This document shows, in pieces, positions 1 through 11,752 of a DNA stretch of 64,000 nt. A model generated the notes under the pieces. It was given only the letters and a program-made list of their open reading frames with translations. It did not search any database and was not told the origin of the DNA. The stretch is from Myripristis murdjan (lineage: Eukaryota > Chordata > Actinopteri > Holocentriformes > Holocentridae). Position 1 is the first letter of the stretch, and every line of letters begins with the position of its first letter. The stretch spans positions 25,177,667 to 25,241,666 of the forward strand of contig NC_043989.1 in NCBI RefSeq assembly GCF_902150065.1, read 5' to 3'. The translations under genes were made by a program, and so were the position numbers.

Positions 1-804
1 TTAGTGGGCAGAAGTGGTGGGGGCAACCTCTTGTGACCGGTATGACCACAGAAATACGGTAAACCTGTGAACCGTGAGCATGCAATCAATCTGTTTCGAT
101 GAAAGTCATGGAACGGTGTCACCAGTGACGACGGAAACAAATCAACACGACCAACCAAAATTAGACGGCGCTGTGAGAATACCTACATGTGTGTGGATTT
201 CCTCACTGATGTGCACAATTAAAAAGAATCAACCGGTGTGTGCAGCACATGCACATTTCAGCTGCTTTCAACAATTGAGACGTTTGTGAACGGCCGTCCA
301 AGTTCTTCTGCACTGTTGAACAGATTGTGGTCATGCTGTTTGTGTATGCTGTTGATATTTTGTGTGCATAGGCTGAGTTTATTATTGTTTGCGCTGTAGT
401 TACTTGTAGTTGAACTGTCATTCGTGTTTGTACATATAGTGATGTGTATGGCCTACCTGAACTACAGTCCATAATTTGTTCGAGTAAATAAATTATGGAT
501 CTCATTTGTTCTTCTATGTAAGATGATTTGTAACTTGGGTACAAGATCAGTGTCGCTGTGTGACGCAGCGGCATGTTCATGAGTAGCTGCATGTGTGCTG
601 AAGGTAATTCTACAGTAGCAGTGGTTCAAAAGTCACCCAGATCTGTCCTGTCCTGTCCCGTCCGACCTCCATGACAGCACAGATTGGAGGATCACTCTCA
701 TTTAGCAGCAATTATTTGCAATGACAAATTCTACTTGTGATGACAGTGTCCTTTACAAGTTTCCCCCAAATTCTCATGCTTTTATCTGGTCCATTTTGGT
801 CCAT
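1..804. other. Non-coding stretch, nothing recognised
   Basis: No convincing exon on either strand. There is a short (TGTCC)-like run near 640-660. Because a 3' terminal exon on the + strand lies at 2424, this stretch may be intron of that gene; this is inference. Confidence 0.4.
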
Positions 805-1205
805 TTTAAAGGAATACATGCAATGTTTTGGGCAAAATGTCTTTTCACTAACTTACCCAGACTGAGACAAGATGTTCAATACCATTTTCACCTCTGTGCG
901 TCTGGTGGTATGGTTTCAATTTCGTGTTAGCTTAGCATAAAGAGTTGAAGTCTATGGGAGTCGCTAGCCTAGCTCTGTCAAAGTGAAAAAATAAACCTTA
1001 CAGCAAGTCCGATGCTGTCATATTCACACAATGTATCATGTGTATTTGAAGTCTTTTGGCTTAACTAACACAAAATGCTACCCACAGGAACCAAACCACT
1101 GTACATACAGAGGTGAAAATGGTATTGAACATCTTGTCTCAGTCTGGGTAAGTCGGAAAATTGGTATTTTGCCCAGAATGTTGGAGTTGTCCTTTGAGAA
1201 CCCAA
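805..1205. mobile_element. Inverted-repeat element (MITE-like)
   Basis: Positions 852-897 and 1107-1152 are perfect 46-bp inverted copies of each other. Similarity continues outward imperfectly to about 805 and 1205, for example the shared GGGCAAAAT block. The ~209-bp centre carries a TTAGCTTAGCATAAAG motif that I recognise as common in fish interspersed repeats. The arms contain overlapping open frames, but these are mirror readings of the repeat and not genes. The superfamily was not determined because no clear target-site duplication was found. Confidence 0.65.
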
Positions 1206-2344
1206 TCTTCAAGTCCCCATCAAATGAACTCCTGTTATCTTTACTTCCGGGCAAACCGTGGATCTGTAATGGTGACCTCATGCTTCACTAGTTGGAGTAA
1301 ATTTCAAGCAATCAAGCCATCACAGATTTTTTGACAATACCACCCCTCCATGCATGCATCAAATAAAACTGTGTTTCTCTCCTTAACTGATTGGTGCATA
1401 CCTCCCTGGTTTATGTCCCTCAACATCCTGATTCAACAGGAAATACATCAAATGAGGAGAGAAAGATTGTATTTTCATGGGGTCTTTAATCATAAAAAAT
1501 AGTTAAATGATCAAAAAAGCATGTCAAACTTTATCGTCGTAGTTTATTTGACAATGAAGTATTTAACCAAAGTAACAATGTGGACATGAACTTCAAAGGA
1601 AGCAAGTTGAGAGAAAAGGAGAGCGAGGGGCCTCAGCTTCGCCCTTTCCTGTAAAGACGCGCTCTGTGATAACTTGTTTCCCTGGAAAAGAAGTCATTAA
1701 GTCTAAATGAAAAATGATTATGATTTTAAACGGATGGCTGGCTGTGAAAGACCAGCGGGGAACGTGTATCCCATTACCTTTCCACTGAGTCTGCCCAGGG
1801 TCGAGACGCATTGTGAGGGCGACTTCTGAACGACCGCTTCTGTGCCACTGTGCTTTGTTTCTCATGACGGCTCTACCAGGCATCTCAACCTACTGATCTA
1901 GGATCAATGGCCAGGTCGCACTGACTGTCACGTTCACTGTGAGCCACAAGGTCAAACTAATCCTAGTTCAGCATTCAAACTGTAGATGAACACCAGCTGA
2001 TGTTTGTGAATATTACTTGTCTTTGTGTATGCTCTGTAGAACTTTTTGTTTATCCAAAACCCAAAGCAGCCTGCGAATACAAGGAGCAGAATCAGCCATA
2101 AAAGTAATGCAATGCCAAAATATATTATGTCCAATGGCATTTGGGGGTTATTACAATTTCTTCCTGGCAAATTCAAATAAAAACATTTAAATGGCAAATT
2201 AGGCTTTACAGATCATTTTGAAATATGTGCATGCACGTTTCGGGGAATTTCCATTCATTTCAAGGCATTTCTGAATATTTCCTTCAAAGCTCCCAGGGGT
2301 TTGGATACACAAGATTCTACTAAATGTCATAATAAACATTAACT
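1206..2344. other. Non-coding stretch, possible intron
   Basis: No supported exon. On the minus strand 2197-1952 reads as an 81-codon open frame with a hydrophobic stretch (see findings), but its splice and coding status is unclear. Otherwise AT-rich single-copy-looking sequence. Confidence 0.35.
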
Positions 2345-2396
2345 CTGTGTGCATGTGTGTGTGTGTGCGTGTGTGTGTGTGTGTCTGTGTGTGTGT
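2345..2396 (+). repeat. (GT)n microsatellite before a splice acceptor
   Basis: Interrupted GT run ending about 27 bases before the acceptor AG of the exon at 2424. A short pyrimidine tract (CCCTGTCTCCACAG) separates the two. Confidence 0.9.
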
Positions 2397-2423
2397 TTAT
2401 GGATGCGTGCCCTGTCTCCACAG

Positions 2424-2602
2424 CCATTCGAGGTTTCTCCCCACAGCATCGGATCAGCAGCTTCGAGGAGGCCAAGGGTCTGGATCGGATTAACGAGCGG
2501 ATGCCGCCTCGCCGTGACGCCGTCAATAGCGTGGGCCTTTCGATGGGCCGCATGAACATGGGGGAGCCCAATGGAACCGACAGCAACAGCAATATACAGT
2601 GA
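2424..2602 (+). CDS. C-terminal coding exon of an unidentified gene
   Basis: A good acceptor (CCCTGTCTCCACAG) is followed by 58 open codons and a TGA. The first two bases complete a codon from an upstream exon (phase 1 donor) that lies outside the window or was not found. The peptide begins [20 protein letters not shown] and ends GTDSNSNIQ. It is polar and charged, with basic RMPPRR and Asn/Ser-rich parts, and no membrane segment. GC content and codon use are clearly higher than in the flanks, which supports a real coding exon. It resembles a cytoplasmic tail of a signalling or membrane protein, but I do not recognise the family and give no function. A second AG at 2445-2446 could serve as an alternative acceptor but changes the phase. 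Confidence 0.65.
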
Positions 2603-4793
2603 TGAGAGACACACACTCTCATACCCAGACACATACTTAACAGTTATGATATGGAACCATATTTATAGATATGTGTACATAGGCATATATGCACACACTC
2701 AAAACACACAGGCATAACAGACACACACACACACACACACACAGTATTCCATACACTAAGTATGCATAGGGTACAGACAAAAACACACGTGCGCATGCAC
2801 ACACAAGCAACCACATAAACACAGATACATACACTCGAATACCTATCCTTTTCCCGTTGCCCCCAGCTGTGTGTGTGTAAGGCGTGAGCGTTACCTGGAC
2901 TACACCACCAAAGGCTGAGTCTCTCACTGAACTGGTCAGCCCTATATAGAGAACTACAAATCCCATGTACCTGCACAACAGGAAAGAAGCTACAAAAATA
3001 CTCCCAATGCAAAACAAAGAGCTACCGTTCACCATGTTTAGTGGGGATCACAAGTGGGTTGACTGTGTCAGCATGACCGTGTTGGTGGAATGTGTTGTGT
3101 TAGGGGTGGGGTCAACTGTTTGTACTCGGGTCTGGTGATCTGGGGTCTGGGCGGGGCATTAAAGATGGCACTTCCTGCGTATATGTTTGCTTTCCCTGTT
3201 TGCCTCTATAAACAGGAGGTGGAGTCCAAACTGACGGCTGGTTGTCAGATCACAGATTTTATACGGTCACTGCTAGACTGTGCAGCTATGCCTGTGTGCG
3301 TGCGCATGCTCCAACATGTATGTGTCTGTGCGGTTTGAAATTGGAATAGCGTTTCCGTCTGCAAACACACCGGATGCGATTAGCAGGAAAAAAACAAAAA
3401 AAAAAAACAAAAAGCCAAGCTGCACAGAAGATGAAACGTGTGGAGATAATCTCAGTTGCAGTCTAACCTGAGCCCTCGCTGTCCTTTTATTCTCGGGATG
3501 GAGTTTCCCGTTTAGCTTTTGTAGCACCACTCTTCACCCCCTAATCCACCTATTGACGGTAATCTGAGAGGTCAAGTGGAGACGCTCGCCGCCCGTCCCG
3601 CCTCTGGTCCCAAGTTGGCTAGCCAAAACTGGGCCCGGATCAAATTTGACAGAAAGCGTTTCTCCTCAGCTGTTGCGTGTAAATAGGATGCATAGAGAGG
3701 TTTTATCACACATCTGATGCATACAGACACGGGATGCAGTGCGGTGGAACGAGGATGCTTCGAGCGTGGTGTACGGTGTCGGGCGGGGGGTTAAAAATGT
3801 GAAGTCATATTCTATTCATTCTATTTCTACATACTCCTTTCTTCCCATGTGCTGTCTCATGTAGTCTGCTACTAAACAGCAGTGGTGGCTGGGCCTCTCC
3901 GGCCTACAAGCAGAAAAAATATTTTGCAGAGGAAACGGACTCTTCAGGTGAAGGCAGCAGCCAAAACAACAAGAAGAAGTCAGAGGAAAGGGTCTTTGTA
4001 AAGCATTTATATTAACGCATCAGTGCATGCAAAGTTAAGTTCTTTGATAATAATGTGAAGATTATATTTGTGCTCTGTGTTTCACTATGGTAGGATTTTA
4101 TTTTTTCTTCTTGTTTTTCTGGCTTATATAAATGAACTGAGGAATAATGAATAATTTATTTTGTACATAATGTTTATTTTATTTATTTATTTTTTGTATT
4201 CATTTTGTGTTATATTCCGTTGAATTTTTTTCATGTTTTTTTTTTTCATGACTTGTGTTGGATACGTTCTCGTTTCTTTCAACGCTGTACAGAACGACAG
4301 TACGCTTCGATTCAAAGTGTCGGTCCACGTTCTCTCCTCTCTTCTTTGTCGATGTACAGGAATTGTTTTTAATGATAATATTAATAACGATAACAAATAT
4401 TAAACTAGCATTGATGAATGACCATACTATATACAGAGGCACAGGCATTCAGGCAGCCAAAGCATGATTGCATGGTTAAAATTGCGCTGTTCAAAGCAAA
4501 AAGCAGCAAGACACATTTTAACAGAAGAGCCGGTGTGTTGCCGTCACAATTTAAAGGAAAAAAGTGTACTCTCTCTGATCATAATTCTTGATGATTCCTC
4601 TTGTTATTTGATGATATTTATGATTCTATGATTATTATGATTCTATTTATTATGGACATTATTCTTAATATTTAAGCTCTCTCTCTGCTGGTTGCTCTTC
4701 ACGTTGCGTTGCTCCTTGGTTGATCTTGTTGTGCTTCTTTGGGAGAGGTGAACCCCCCTGGGAGACCCTGTGCCATAGAAATAGTGCCACGGT

Positions 4794-4828
<35 letters not shown>

Positions 4829-4945
4829 TTCTCACTCTCTCTCTTTTTCTGTTTTGACTCCCCAGTCACTAACACTGTAAGCATGCCCCATGGGACGATC
4901 CACTTTTTTACTCTTGAATAAAATATGCATGAACCTTTGGTATGG
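2603..4945 (+). other. Probable long 3' UTR with poly(A) signal
   Basis: From the TGA at 2602 the sequence becomes AT-rich with GT/CA tracts, an ATTTATTTATTT AU-rich stretch near 4177-4190 and a (TC)n run at about 4798-4826. A canonical AATAAA lies at 4917-4922. A long AU-rich 3' UTR of the upstream gene is the simplest reading; where the transcript ends is inferred. Confidence 0.45.
3880..4015 (+). CDS. Possible alternative terminal exon
   Basis: A pyrimidine-rich tract and AG at 3878-3879 precede a stretch open in two frames. With a phase 2 donor it reads SGGWASPAYKQKKYFAEETD and ends VFVKHLY at TAA 4013-4015. With the phase 1 donor needed by the exon at 2424 it would give a different basic tail ending QRKGSL. 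The phase mismatch weakens the idea of a simple exon swap. It could equally be 3' UTR. The compositional shift and the good acceptor are the only evidence. Confidence 0.25.
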
Positions 4946-4982
4946 ATACTGAGCCTTTATTTCCTTGCCACTGAGCATGGAC

Positions 4983-5014
4983 ACGCACACGCACACACAC
5001 ACACACACACACAC
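4983..5014. repeat. (CA)n microsatellite
   Basis: Nearly pure CA dinucleotide run. Confidence 0.9.
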
Positions 5015-5266
5015 AAGCAGACATACAGAGGCTGACAGCACCCACAGCCATCACAATAGTTTGCAACGCAGTGGGACTGACTGGACCTGTTACGCTGCTG
5101 CCCAGTCATGCAGACACCTGGTGACGTCATCTATGTGTTCAAAATACCTACAGTCATTTGTGCATTAGTGACGACAAAGGCACTCCCTGGACTTTCAAAA
5201 CTTTTTTTAGCATTGCAATACTCACATTGCAGTTCTGACTAATTTTGTGCCTGCTGTCGCAGTGAG

Positions 5267-5582
5267 CAGTGGCGGAGCTCACTCTGGGGTGGCCAGAGGG
5301 TGGCCAAGGCTATTTCAGGGGGCCCACATACTATGACAGTGAATGTGTTTCTCAAACAATCAATTGCAATCGGAGTCGGTAAATGTTTAAATATTATACA
5401 AATACATCTTAAGCACACTGGAGATAAGATTTGTGTATGCAATCTGTGGTTTATTAAGCACAAACAAAACAATTTGGCACCAATTTTTCACGTCAATCAT
5501 CTGGGGGGGGGCACCTGGGGTGTCCAATCAGATTTCAGGGGAGTCCAGTGCTACCCCGGCCTCCCCTCTGGCTCCACCCCTG
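5267..5582. mobile_element. Non-autonomous hAT transposon (MITE)
   Basis: The 316-bp element starts CAGTGGCGGAGC and ends GGCTCCACCCCTG, imperfect terminal inverted repeats of hAT type. It is flanked by 8-bp direct repeats, GCAGTGAG (5259-5266) and GCAGCGAG (5583-5590), with one mismatch. The 8-bp duplication and CAG...CTG ends are hallmarks of hAT. No transposase is encoded. The mismatch suggests it is not very recent. Confidence 0.8.
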
Positions 5583-5590
5583 GCAGCGAG

Positions 5591-6809
5591 TGACAGTTAA
5601 CTGAAAAGTTATTTTCACTGGAAATAAAAGTGACAGCCCTCATTAAAGTCAATGCTTATGCTAAAGCTGCTGTATGAACATGTACATGTTTTGACGTGCA
5701 CAGGTTGATACCTCAGCAACTTGAACAAACATGTCAAAGAAACAGGTATGAGTTCATTCTGTCATCAGGGCTCTCTGTCATTTTGCCTCTTTGTATTGAT
5801 CAAGAAAAAAAAGCCTAAATGCCTGTGGTGACAACAGACCAGAACCCAGGAAGCTGATTGTTTTTTTTTGTTTGTTTGTTTGTTTGTTTTTTCCATTTCA
5901 TGTGGTTTTGTTTTGCTAAAATGTTTTACACAAATGAAATGAGCTGCATAAAGCTTACTGTTGATGCTACTCTATTGTATTTTATTGTGTTGTATTTTTT
6001 ATACTGTAATTATTGTGCACATGTGCCATTTGGTATCCTCGCGATGCTTCAAGAGGGATGCAAAAAGGCTACCACATACTGACTGCAGATGCAGGCTGTG
6101 ATATCAACTAAAGCACTCCATTCTATTCTATTCTATTCTATTCTGAGTTAACTGACAGTGATTTGACAGCAGGCCAGCTTGGCTCTTCAAGGGAAAGCTG
6201 GCAGCTGTAGTCATTACACTTAGTCATTTATAGCCAGTGCTTCCTCTTTCAGACAGCCTTTACCTTTCCCGTAATCCGTCTCTCCGCCTCTGTTTGCAGT
6301 GATGGTTGCCTAATGTCTAGCATAGGGATCGAGCAAGTTTCAGTGAAATCAAAACTGAAAGTATGTAGTCCCACCCAGAAGGCACAGAGAGAGACAAAGA
6401 AGGAGAGAGTGAGGGCGGAGAGACATAAGGAGAAGAAAGGCAAAGGAAATCACTCTGTCTCTGGATCACAGCGAGCACATCACGGTGAGTTCCCGCACAG
6501 TTTTTCCTTTGTGTAGATTTAAGACGCACCTTAAGGGAGGCGGCGTAACTACCCCTTGCTAAATTACATGTTGTCCACACTTAAAATAGGCAGCAGGCAG
6601 TGACAGAGATCATAAAGGATTTCTGACCCAAGGAAGAGATTGAAGGAAGCTAGCACCATCTCTGCATTATTATCTGTCACAGTTACTGTGAACGCGGTAG
6701 CCAGAAAGTTTGACTGAGGATGACTAACACTAATATCAGCGTGCCACTTAGTCAGGCATCGCTGCAGTGTAATTGTGCAATTGTGTGGGTTAAAGTGTTG
6801 CAATACATA

Positions 6810-6811
<2 letters not shown>
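5591..6811. other. Intergenic, no gene recognised
   Basis: AT-rich. Holds a (TTTG)n stretch near 5868-5888 and a (TTCTA)n pentanucleotide run at 6121-6144. No exon or RNA gene is supported. Confidence 0.5.
6121..6144. repeat. (TTCTA)n microsatellite
   Basis: About five tandem TTCTA units. Such tails are often left by non-LTR retroelements, but no body is recognisable upstream. Confidence 0.8.
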
Positions 6812-6851
<40 letters not shown>

Positions 6852-7391
6852 TCATACCTGTCAAGTATCCCGTTTTGGCCGGGATTTTCCCGTATTTTAC
6901 CCTCCTTTCCCGGCCCCCTCCCGTATTAGTATTTTCCCGTAAATTTCCCGTATTTAACCTGCATTTATTAAAAATAATAATAATACCCCGGGGCGAGCCG
7001 CCCATTCCCAGTCTGACGTCTGCCACCCGCTACAGTAACCTACTGCATGTACTGTAGGTGGCAGTTGTCGCGAGGTTAGTGTGACATTGTCGGAGAAGAG
7101 TGGCAATTGACCTACGAAACTGTCGCGGTAAATAAACATCCCATGTCTGATTAAAAGGACCAAAAACGTTTTTTAGTTAAATGGAAGACATGATGACTGT
7201 ATTTGAACTATTGATTTATAATGATGTCGGGCCATGCCTGTGTATTTCAACGTGATGACGTGCATGCCGGGGGTACCCCCCCCCCAAACCGACACAAAAA
7301 TCTCCCGGATTTTACTACTCAAATGTTGACAGGTATGATATAGATATAGATATAGATAGATAGATAGATAGATAGATATATAGATAGATAT

Positions 7392-7422
<31 letters not shown>

Positions 7423-7445
7423 TAGATAGAGAGATAGATATATTA
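6812..7445. repeat. Split (AT)n/(GATA)n microsatellite
   Basis: An (AT)n tract ends at 6852 and a (GATA)n tract resumes at 7338 and runs to about 7445. The two were one array before a hAT element inserted between them. Confidence 0.8.
6853..7337. mobile_element. Non-autonomous hAT inserted in a microsatellite
   Basis: The 485-bp element has 12-bp perfect terminal inverted repeats, CATACCTGTCAA and TTGACAGGTATG. It is flanked by a perfect 8-bp duplication ATATAGAT (6845-6852 and 7338-7345), as expected of hAT. The interior has several CCCGTATT-like motifs near the left end and no transposase frame. The perfect duplication in an unstable microsatellite suggests a fairly recent insertion, although repeat slippage makes that estimate weak. 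Confidence 0.85.
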
Positions 7446-8085
7446 TTATTATTTACAAATATCAAAATACAATCTGTATATTCTGTCATCTGTCTTCCCA
7501 CACAGTTTCAAAATTAGAAACTGTAGGGAATCTCTTGACTACTAGTCTCTTGACGGAAATACTTTGTGGTAGAAATGTCATTTCACTTCACATATGGTAA
7601 GTATTTGGTTGCAAAGTACTAATGTATAACGGCCATGACAATAGTTTTACGAGCATATAGACATTGGCAGGCATCTCAAGATATAGTAAACACATGCGAT
7701 ATGTATTCAAACCTGTTTTTACAAGCTTTGTTTGTAAAACCACAAACTTTGTCTGCATAGTGAATCACTGTATTGAAGTTTTTTTGTTTTTTTTTTTCAC
7801 TCTTAAGTCTGAGGCTTTGATACAAGAGTTGAGTTTTATGCATCTTTTGAGACTGTAGAAATTAAAAAGTAAACAATAGCACATTACAATATAACACACA
7901 AAAATACAGGCTAATTACTGTAATAAAGGAGAAGTTATTTGTTATTGTAGTGGGCTACTTTGTGGTTAAATGTCGGTAAGTAGCAATGGAACTTTCATTT
8001 TCAAGTTCAGAGGAAAAAATAGTTTGTTACCATAAGGTCACCCAATATGCATTATGAAATCAAACATCCAATACTTATTATGAAG
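7446..8085. other. Intergenic, nothing recognised
   Basis: AT-rich sequence without a supported exon, RNA gene or repeat family. Confidence 0.4.
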
Positions 8086-9297
8086 GTAATACATAACCAG
8101 CTTTTACTGGCTTTTAAAACCATGCAGCCACACCTTTTAATTGGTAGACTGATTTGTGATTTTAATCTGCCTAATCAGCTTGTGCTGTGGATAATGGACC
8201 TTCTAGTTGACAGGAAGCAGAGGTTGTCTGTAACTGGCCACCCATCAGACGCCATAACCACATCCACAGGCTCGCCACAAGGGTGTGTCCTTTTGCCCCT
8301 CCTCTTCATTCGATACACAGATGCTTGCGGGCGCACTCAGGAGGGCGACTGCCTCATAAAATTCTGAGATGATATCGCTCTGCTGACCCTCCTCCAGGGT
8401 CCAGTGTCTAACCATGGAAATGTTTTGCTAGATTTTATTTCTTGGTGCGATGACAACTTTTTAGGCTTAAATGTATCCAAAACCAAGGAACTGATTTTTG
8501 AATGCATCATTCACAATGAAAAAGTGGACACTGTGAAATCAATCAAATACTTAGAGACATATTTGGATGACCAGCTTAAATCTGATGTGAACACTGAGGC
8601 TGCATTAAGCTTCCGTAAGAGGTGAATTCTCTATTCACCTCTTACGGAAGCTACTTACTAAGATACTTTGTCAGTCAGTCCTATAGTCCTTTGTCGTTTT
8701 TATCAATCTTTTATCGATAGTCTTCTTTGTTTTTCTTTTATGTGCTGGTTTCCCAGCCTCCCGGTTAGAGACAGGAACAGTCTGAACAGTATGGTTAAAG
8801 TCTGTTCTGAAACCTCGGGTGTCAAACAGAGAGAACAGCAGATCCTCCATAAGGCTCAAAGCATTTTAGCTTCTTCTGCTCATGTTCTGTTATATAAATT
8901 TTCTCTGTTGCCATCAAGACGTCGGTATGTTTTTCCTGTCTGCAAAACTAACCATTATTCAAAATCATTCATCCCCTCTGCAGTCAGATTGCTCAACGCT
9001 ACTCAGGTTCTTTTAGGTTCTTTAATATCTCTCTTATGGACTTTTACCTTTGTAGCAGAATGATCCTGTAATCATTTTATTACACTTATACTTTATTTTA
9101 TTCAGTCTATTTAATTATCAGTTTGCTCAACCCTAGTCTCTATTTTATTTTTGACTTTATTTCATACTTCAGCTCTTATGCATAATTTATTGTTGTCTGT
9201 ATGTCACTGTGTTTTATGTATGTATTTTATGTACATGCTGCTCCATACAAACTGCCCCTAGGGGGATTAATAAAGTTATTTTATTTGAACTGAACTG
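8086..9297 (+). mobile_element. Rex1-like LINE, 5'-truncated and decayed
   Basis: Translated pieces match the reverse-transcriptase half of Rex1/L2-type non-LTR elements: a GSPQGC motif near 8271, a KF-stop-DD remnant of the FxDD catalytic site at 8359-8373, NVSKTKELIF near 8473, and downstream the ILASSAHVLLYKFSLLPSRR type tail and SFIPSAVRLLNA near 8970. The 3' end carries the typical GGGGGATTAATAAAG tail at about 9260. Stops at 8365 and 8623 and a frame change near 8650 show that it is dead. The endonuclease half is missing, as usual for 5' truncation. Confidence 0.85.
8608..8652. repeat. Perfect 20-bp hairpin inside the LINE
   Basis: 8608-8627 and 8633-8652 are exact inverted copies separated by 5 bases (TCTCT). 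The hairpin sits where the LINE frame breaks, so it looks like a local fold-back duplication that arose after insertion. Confidence 0.9.
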
Positions 9298-11752
9298 ATA
9301 ACCCCATACAAAGTGAACTGTCGGGTAAAGTCAGTGTTACCAGCATTATCCTCTGAATACCTAAGTTGTCCTAGTGTAGGATTTTCAGCATTTAAGGAAA
9401 GCTTGTTACTTTGTTTTTAGGCTGGTGACCATAGATTTTTAAACTCATACAACAGATTTTAAAAAGGTTTCATAAACCCCATAATTTTCTAAATCCAACA
9501 AGGGCTTTATGTTTGGCAACTGAATTGCTGGAAAGATGGCACAAGTACCATAACACTATAGATACTGTCTTACTTTAGAATATTACTCTCTTCAGTATAT
9601 TTGTTTTACCATCACAGGATTACATGATTGACAACACTTCATATATTCTGGACACATGACATCATGAGCACCAAAATAACCTTTGTATATTTTCTCATAG
9701 AACTGAGGGACAGGATGTGTATGTGTCCATATCATATAGAACCAGTGAACTTTTAACAAATGATTGCCCTCTGGCTCTTGAAATGAATCACCTGCTTCGA
9801 CTGTTATCACACCTTTGAATGGACCTCATCAGAGTATGGGTTCATAGTTTCTTACCGCAGCTTCTAGTGAGTCAGAGGGCTGTTATCATCTCTTCCTATC
9901 ATCACATGATGAGGGAAAAAAAGAAAGAAGAAAGAAAGTAATGGTGCAGTTTTCGACAATTTGACATATACTGTCAAGGACTTTGGGTGTATTATTTTAA
10001 CTTCACTAAATCAATTTTAACATCCCATTTTACAGTAAATACTGTATATTTATTTAGAGATTTTCATGTCAATTACTTGTGCAGTTATGGTTGTTGAAAT
10101 TGGCGCTCACTAATTCACCCACTTCTACACTAGTTTCTACACTGGTGCCACTTTTCTTGAAAAAGAGTTAAATCTGATCTGCCTCAACCCAAAATTTTAA
10201 GGGACATGAAAAGACTATAATCACAATACAAATTAATTTAGAGAACATTGATAAGTAAGCCACAGATCAAAGGAACTTGCCAACATTGTAATAACTGTAT
10301 TTCCAAACTCATTGCTTCAGAAGTAGCATGAGTACAGATGAGACTGTGCTGACATCACATAGCAGTGTCTGCTGCATTGATAATACATTTTCCAATCAGT
10401 AGTGACCTATTTTCCAAACTGCTCAGCCTCCTGAAAGATCCATCGCCTCACAAGCCTAACTGCCTGATCATCATCATCATGCCCTGATTGGTCTGAAATG
10501 GTCATATGAAAGAGGGAACAAATGTGTCAATAAAATCTGCATACATTTCCATGAGGGAAAATTAGCCTATCACTGTGAATCTCACCTAAGATGACGTACC
10601 TTTTGCACTATCAACCTCCTGACTGAGGACAGGGCTGGGGCTTTTTGCCATTTTAAAGAATGACAAGATTTACAAACATACTGTATAGCTGTAGTCTACA
10701 TCTTCACCAAGGTCATGTCTACATGGTAACCTTAGTTTTGTGAAATTCACTTGCATGCTCTTACACATGCACACTCAATTCAGCACAGTAGCACTTTACT
10801 CTGCCCTAACCCTAACCTTAACCTTAACCTTAACCCTAACTGCAAAGCTAGATTTGTGACTCTGGGGTTACCATCCAGACAGAAGCAGCGTTGATGTGCA
10901 GCAGAGTGCTGTATGTGTGGACCTGCTATTGCCAACCCATTTCATCCTGCTTTCAACTTTTGGAAGAAACCAATACCATAAGAATTGGAGATGCCACCAA
11001 ACTAAAAGGCTGTATGAAGAAAAACAACTTCATTGTGATTGTGTGCTTGTGAATGCGGAGGAACTCAAATTTCCTTTCTTAGGACAATAAAGATCTGAAC
11101 TTAAGCTTTTTGTCATCTTGGTAAGACTGTTCTCGTCCACTGTCTTACCTAAGAGAAAAGCAACAAGCCCAACCCGTGAGGACCCACAGCACGCCTGCGT
11201 GTGTCCGGTATTTTCCAAAAATCAACAAAACCAAACTCGAAATGGCTTCTTCACATGAAACATATTAGTGTAAATTATGAAATTTGCTGAAAAATATTAG
11301 ATTTTTACACAGATAGATTATCAGCTATGATCTAACTTTGATGAGTGTCGCTTTGGCATTTCCTGGTTGTACTCAGACAGTGTCCACCTTGACAAGTTGC
11401 AGCCTGGACATGTACTGCACAAGTGTCCATTAAACGTCCCTTGCAGGTCCATGAGTGAGTGAGTGAGCAAGTGAGTGGCCACAATCTGCCACACATAGCC
11501 CATGGTGGCAACCAGTTATGGTGAAACACAGAAATGGGTACTAAAAATGAGAACAAATCGCAAATACAAAAATAAATAAATAAATTGATGAATAAGAAGA
11601 AATATATTAGTATATCGCCTCCTGCATCTGGCCCATTGGTTTTCAATCAGGAATCTGTCTGGGTGAACTGCCCCTTTAATAACTGCCTACACATCAGCAC
11701 GCACTGTGTGTGCCATGACACTGTGTGACATTGGGTGACTGCTCCCTAACAG
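9298..11752. other. Intergenic region upstream of sting1
   Basis: No coding exon recognised. It must contain the sting1 promoter and any non-coding first exon, because the first coding exon at 11753 is preceded directly by an acceptor-like AG; I could not place them. A short telomere-like run lies at 10803-10841. The segment about 10930-11095 ends in GGACAATAAAGATCTGAAC and could be a retroelement 3' end (weak). Confidence 0.45.
10803..10841. repeat. Telomere-like CCCTAA/CCTTAA repeats
   Basis: Six to seven tandem hexamers mixing CCCTAA and CCTTAA. Too short and degenerate to be a chromosome end. Similar short motifs recur near 12705 and 15775. Confidence 0.75.

Noticed and set aside
721-1291. 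Two open frames with similar inverted sequence
   Set aside because: Both are readings of the inverted-repeat element at 805-1205.
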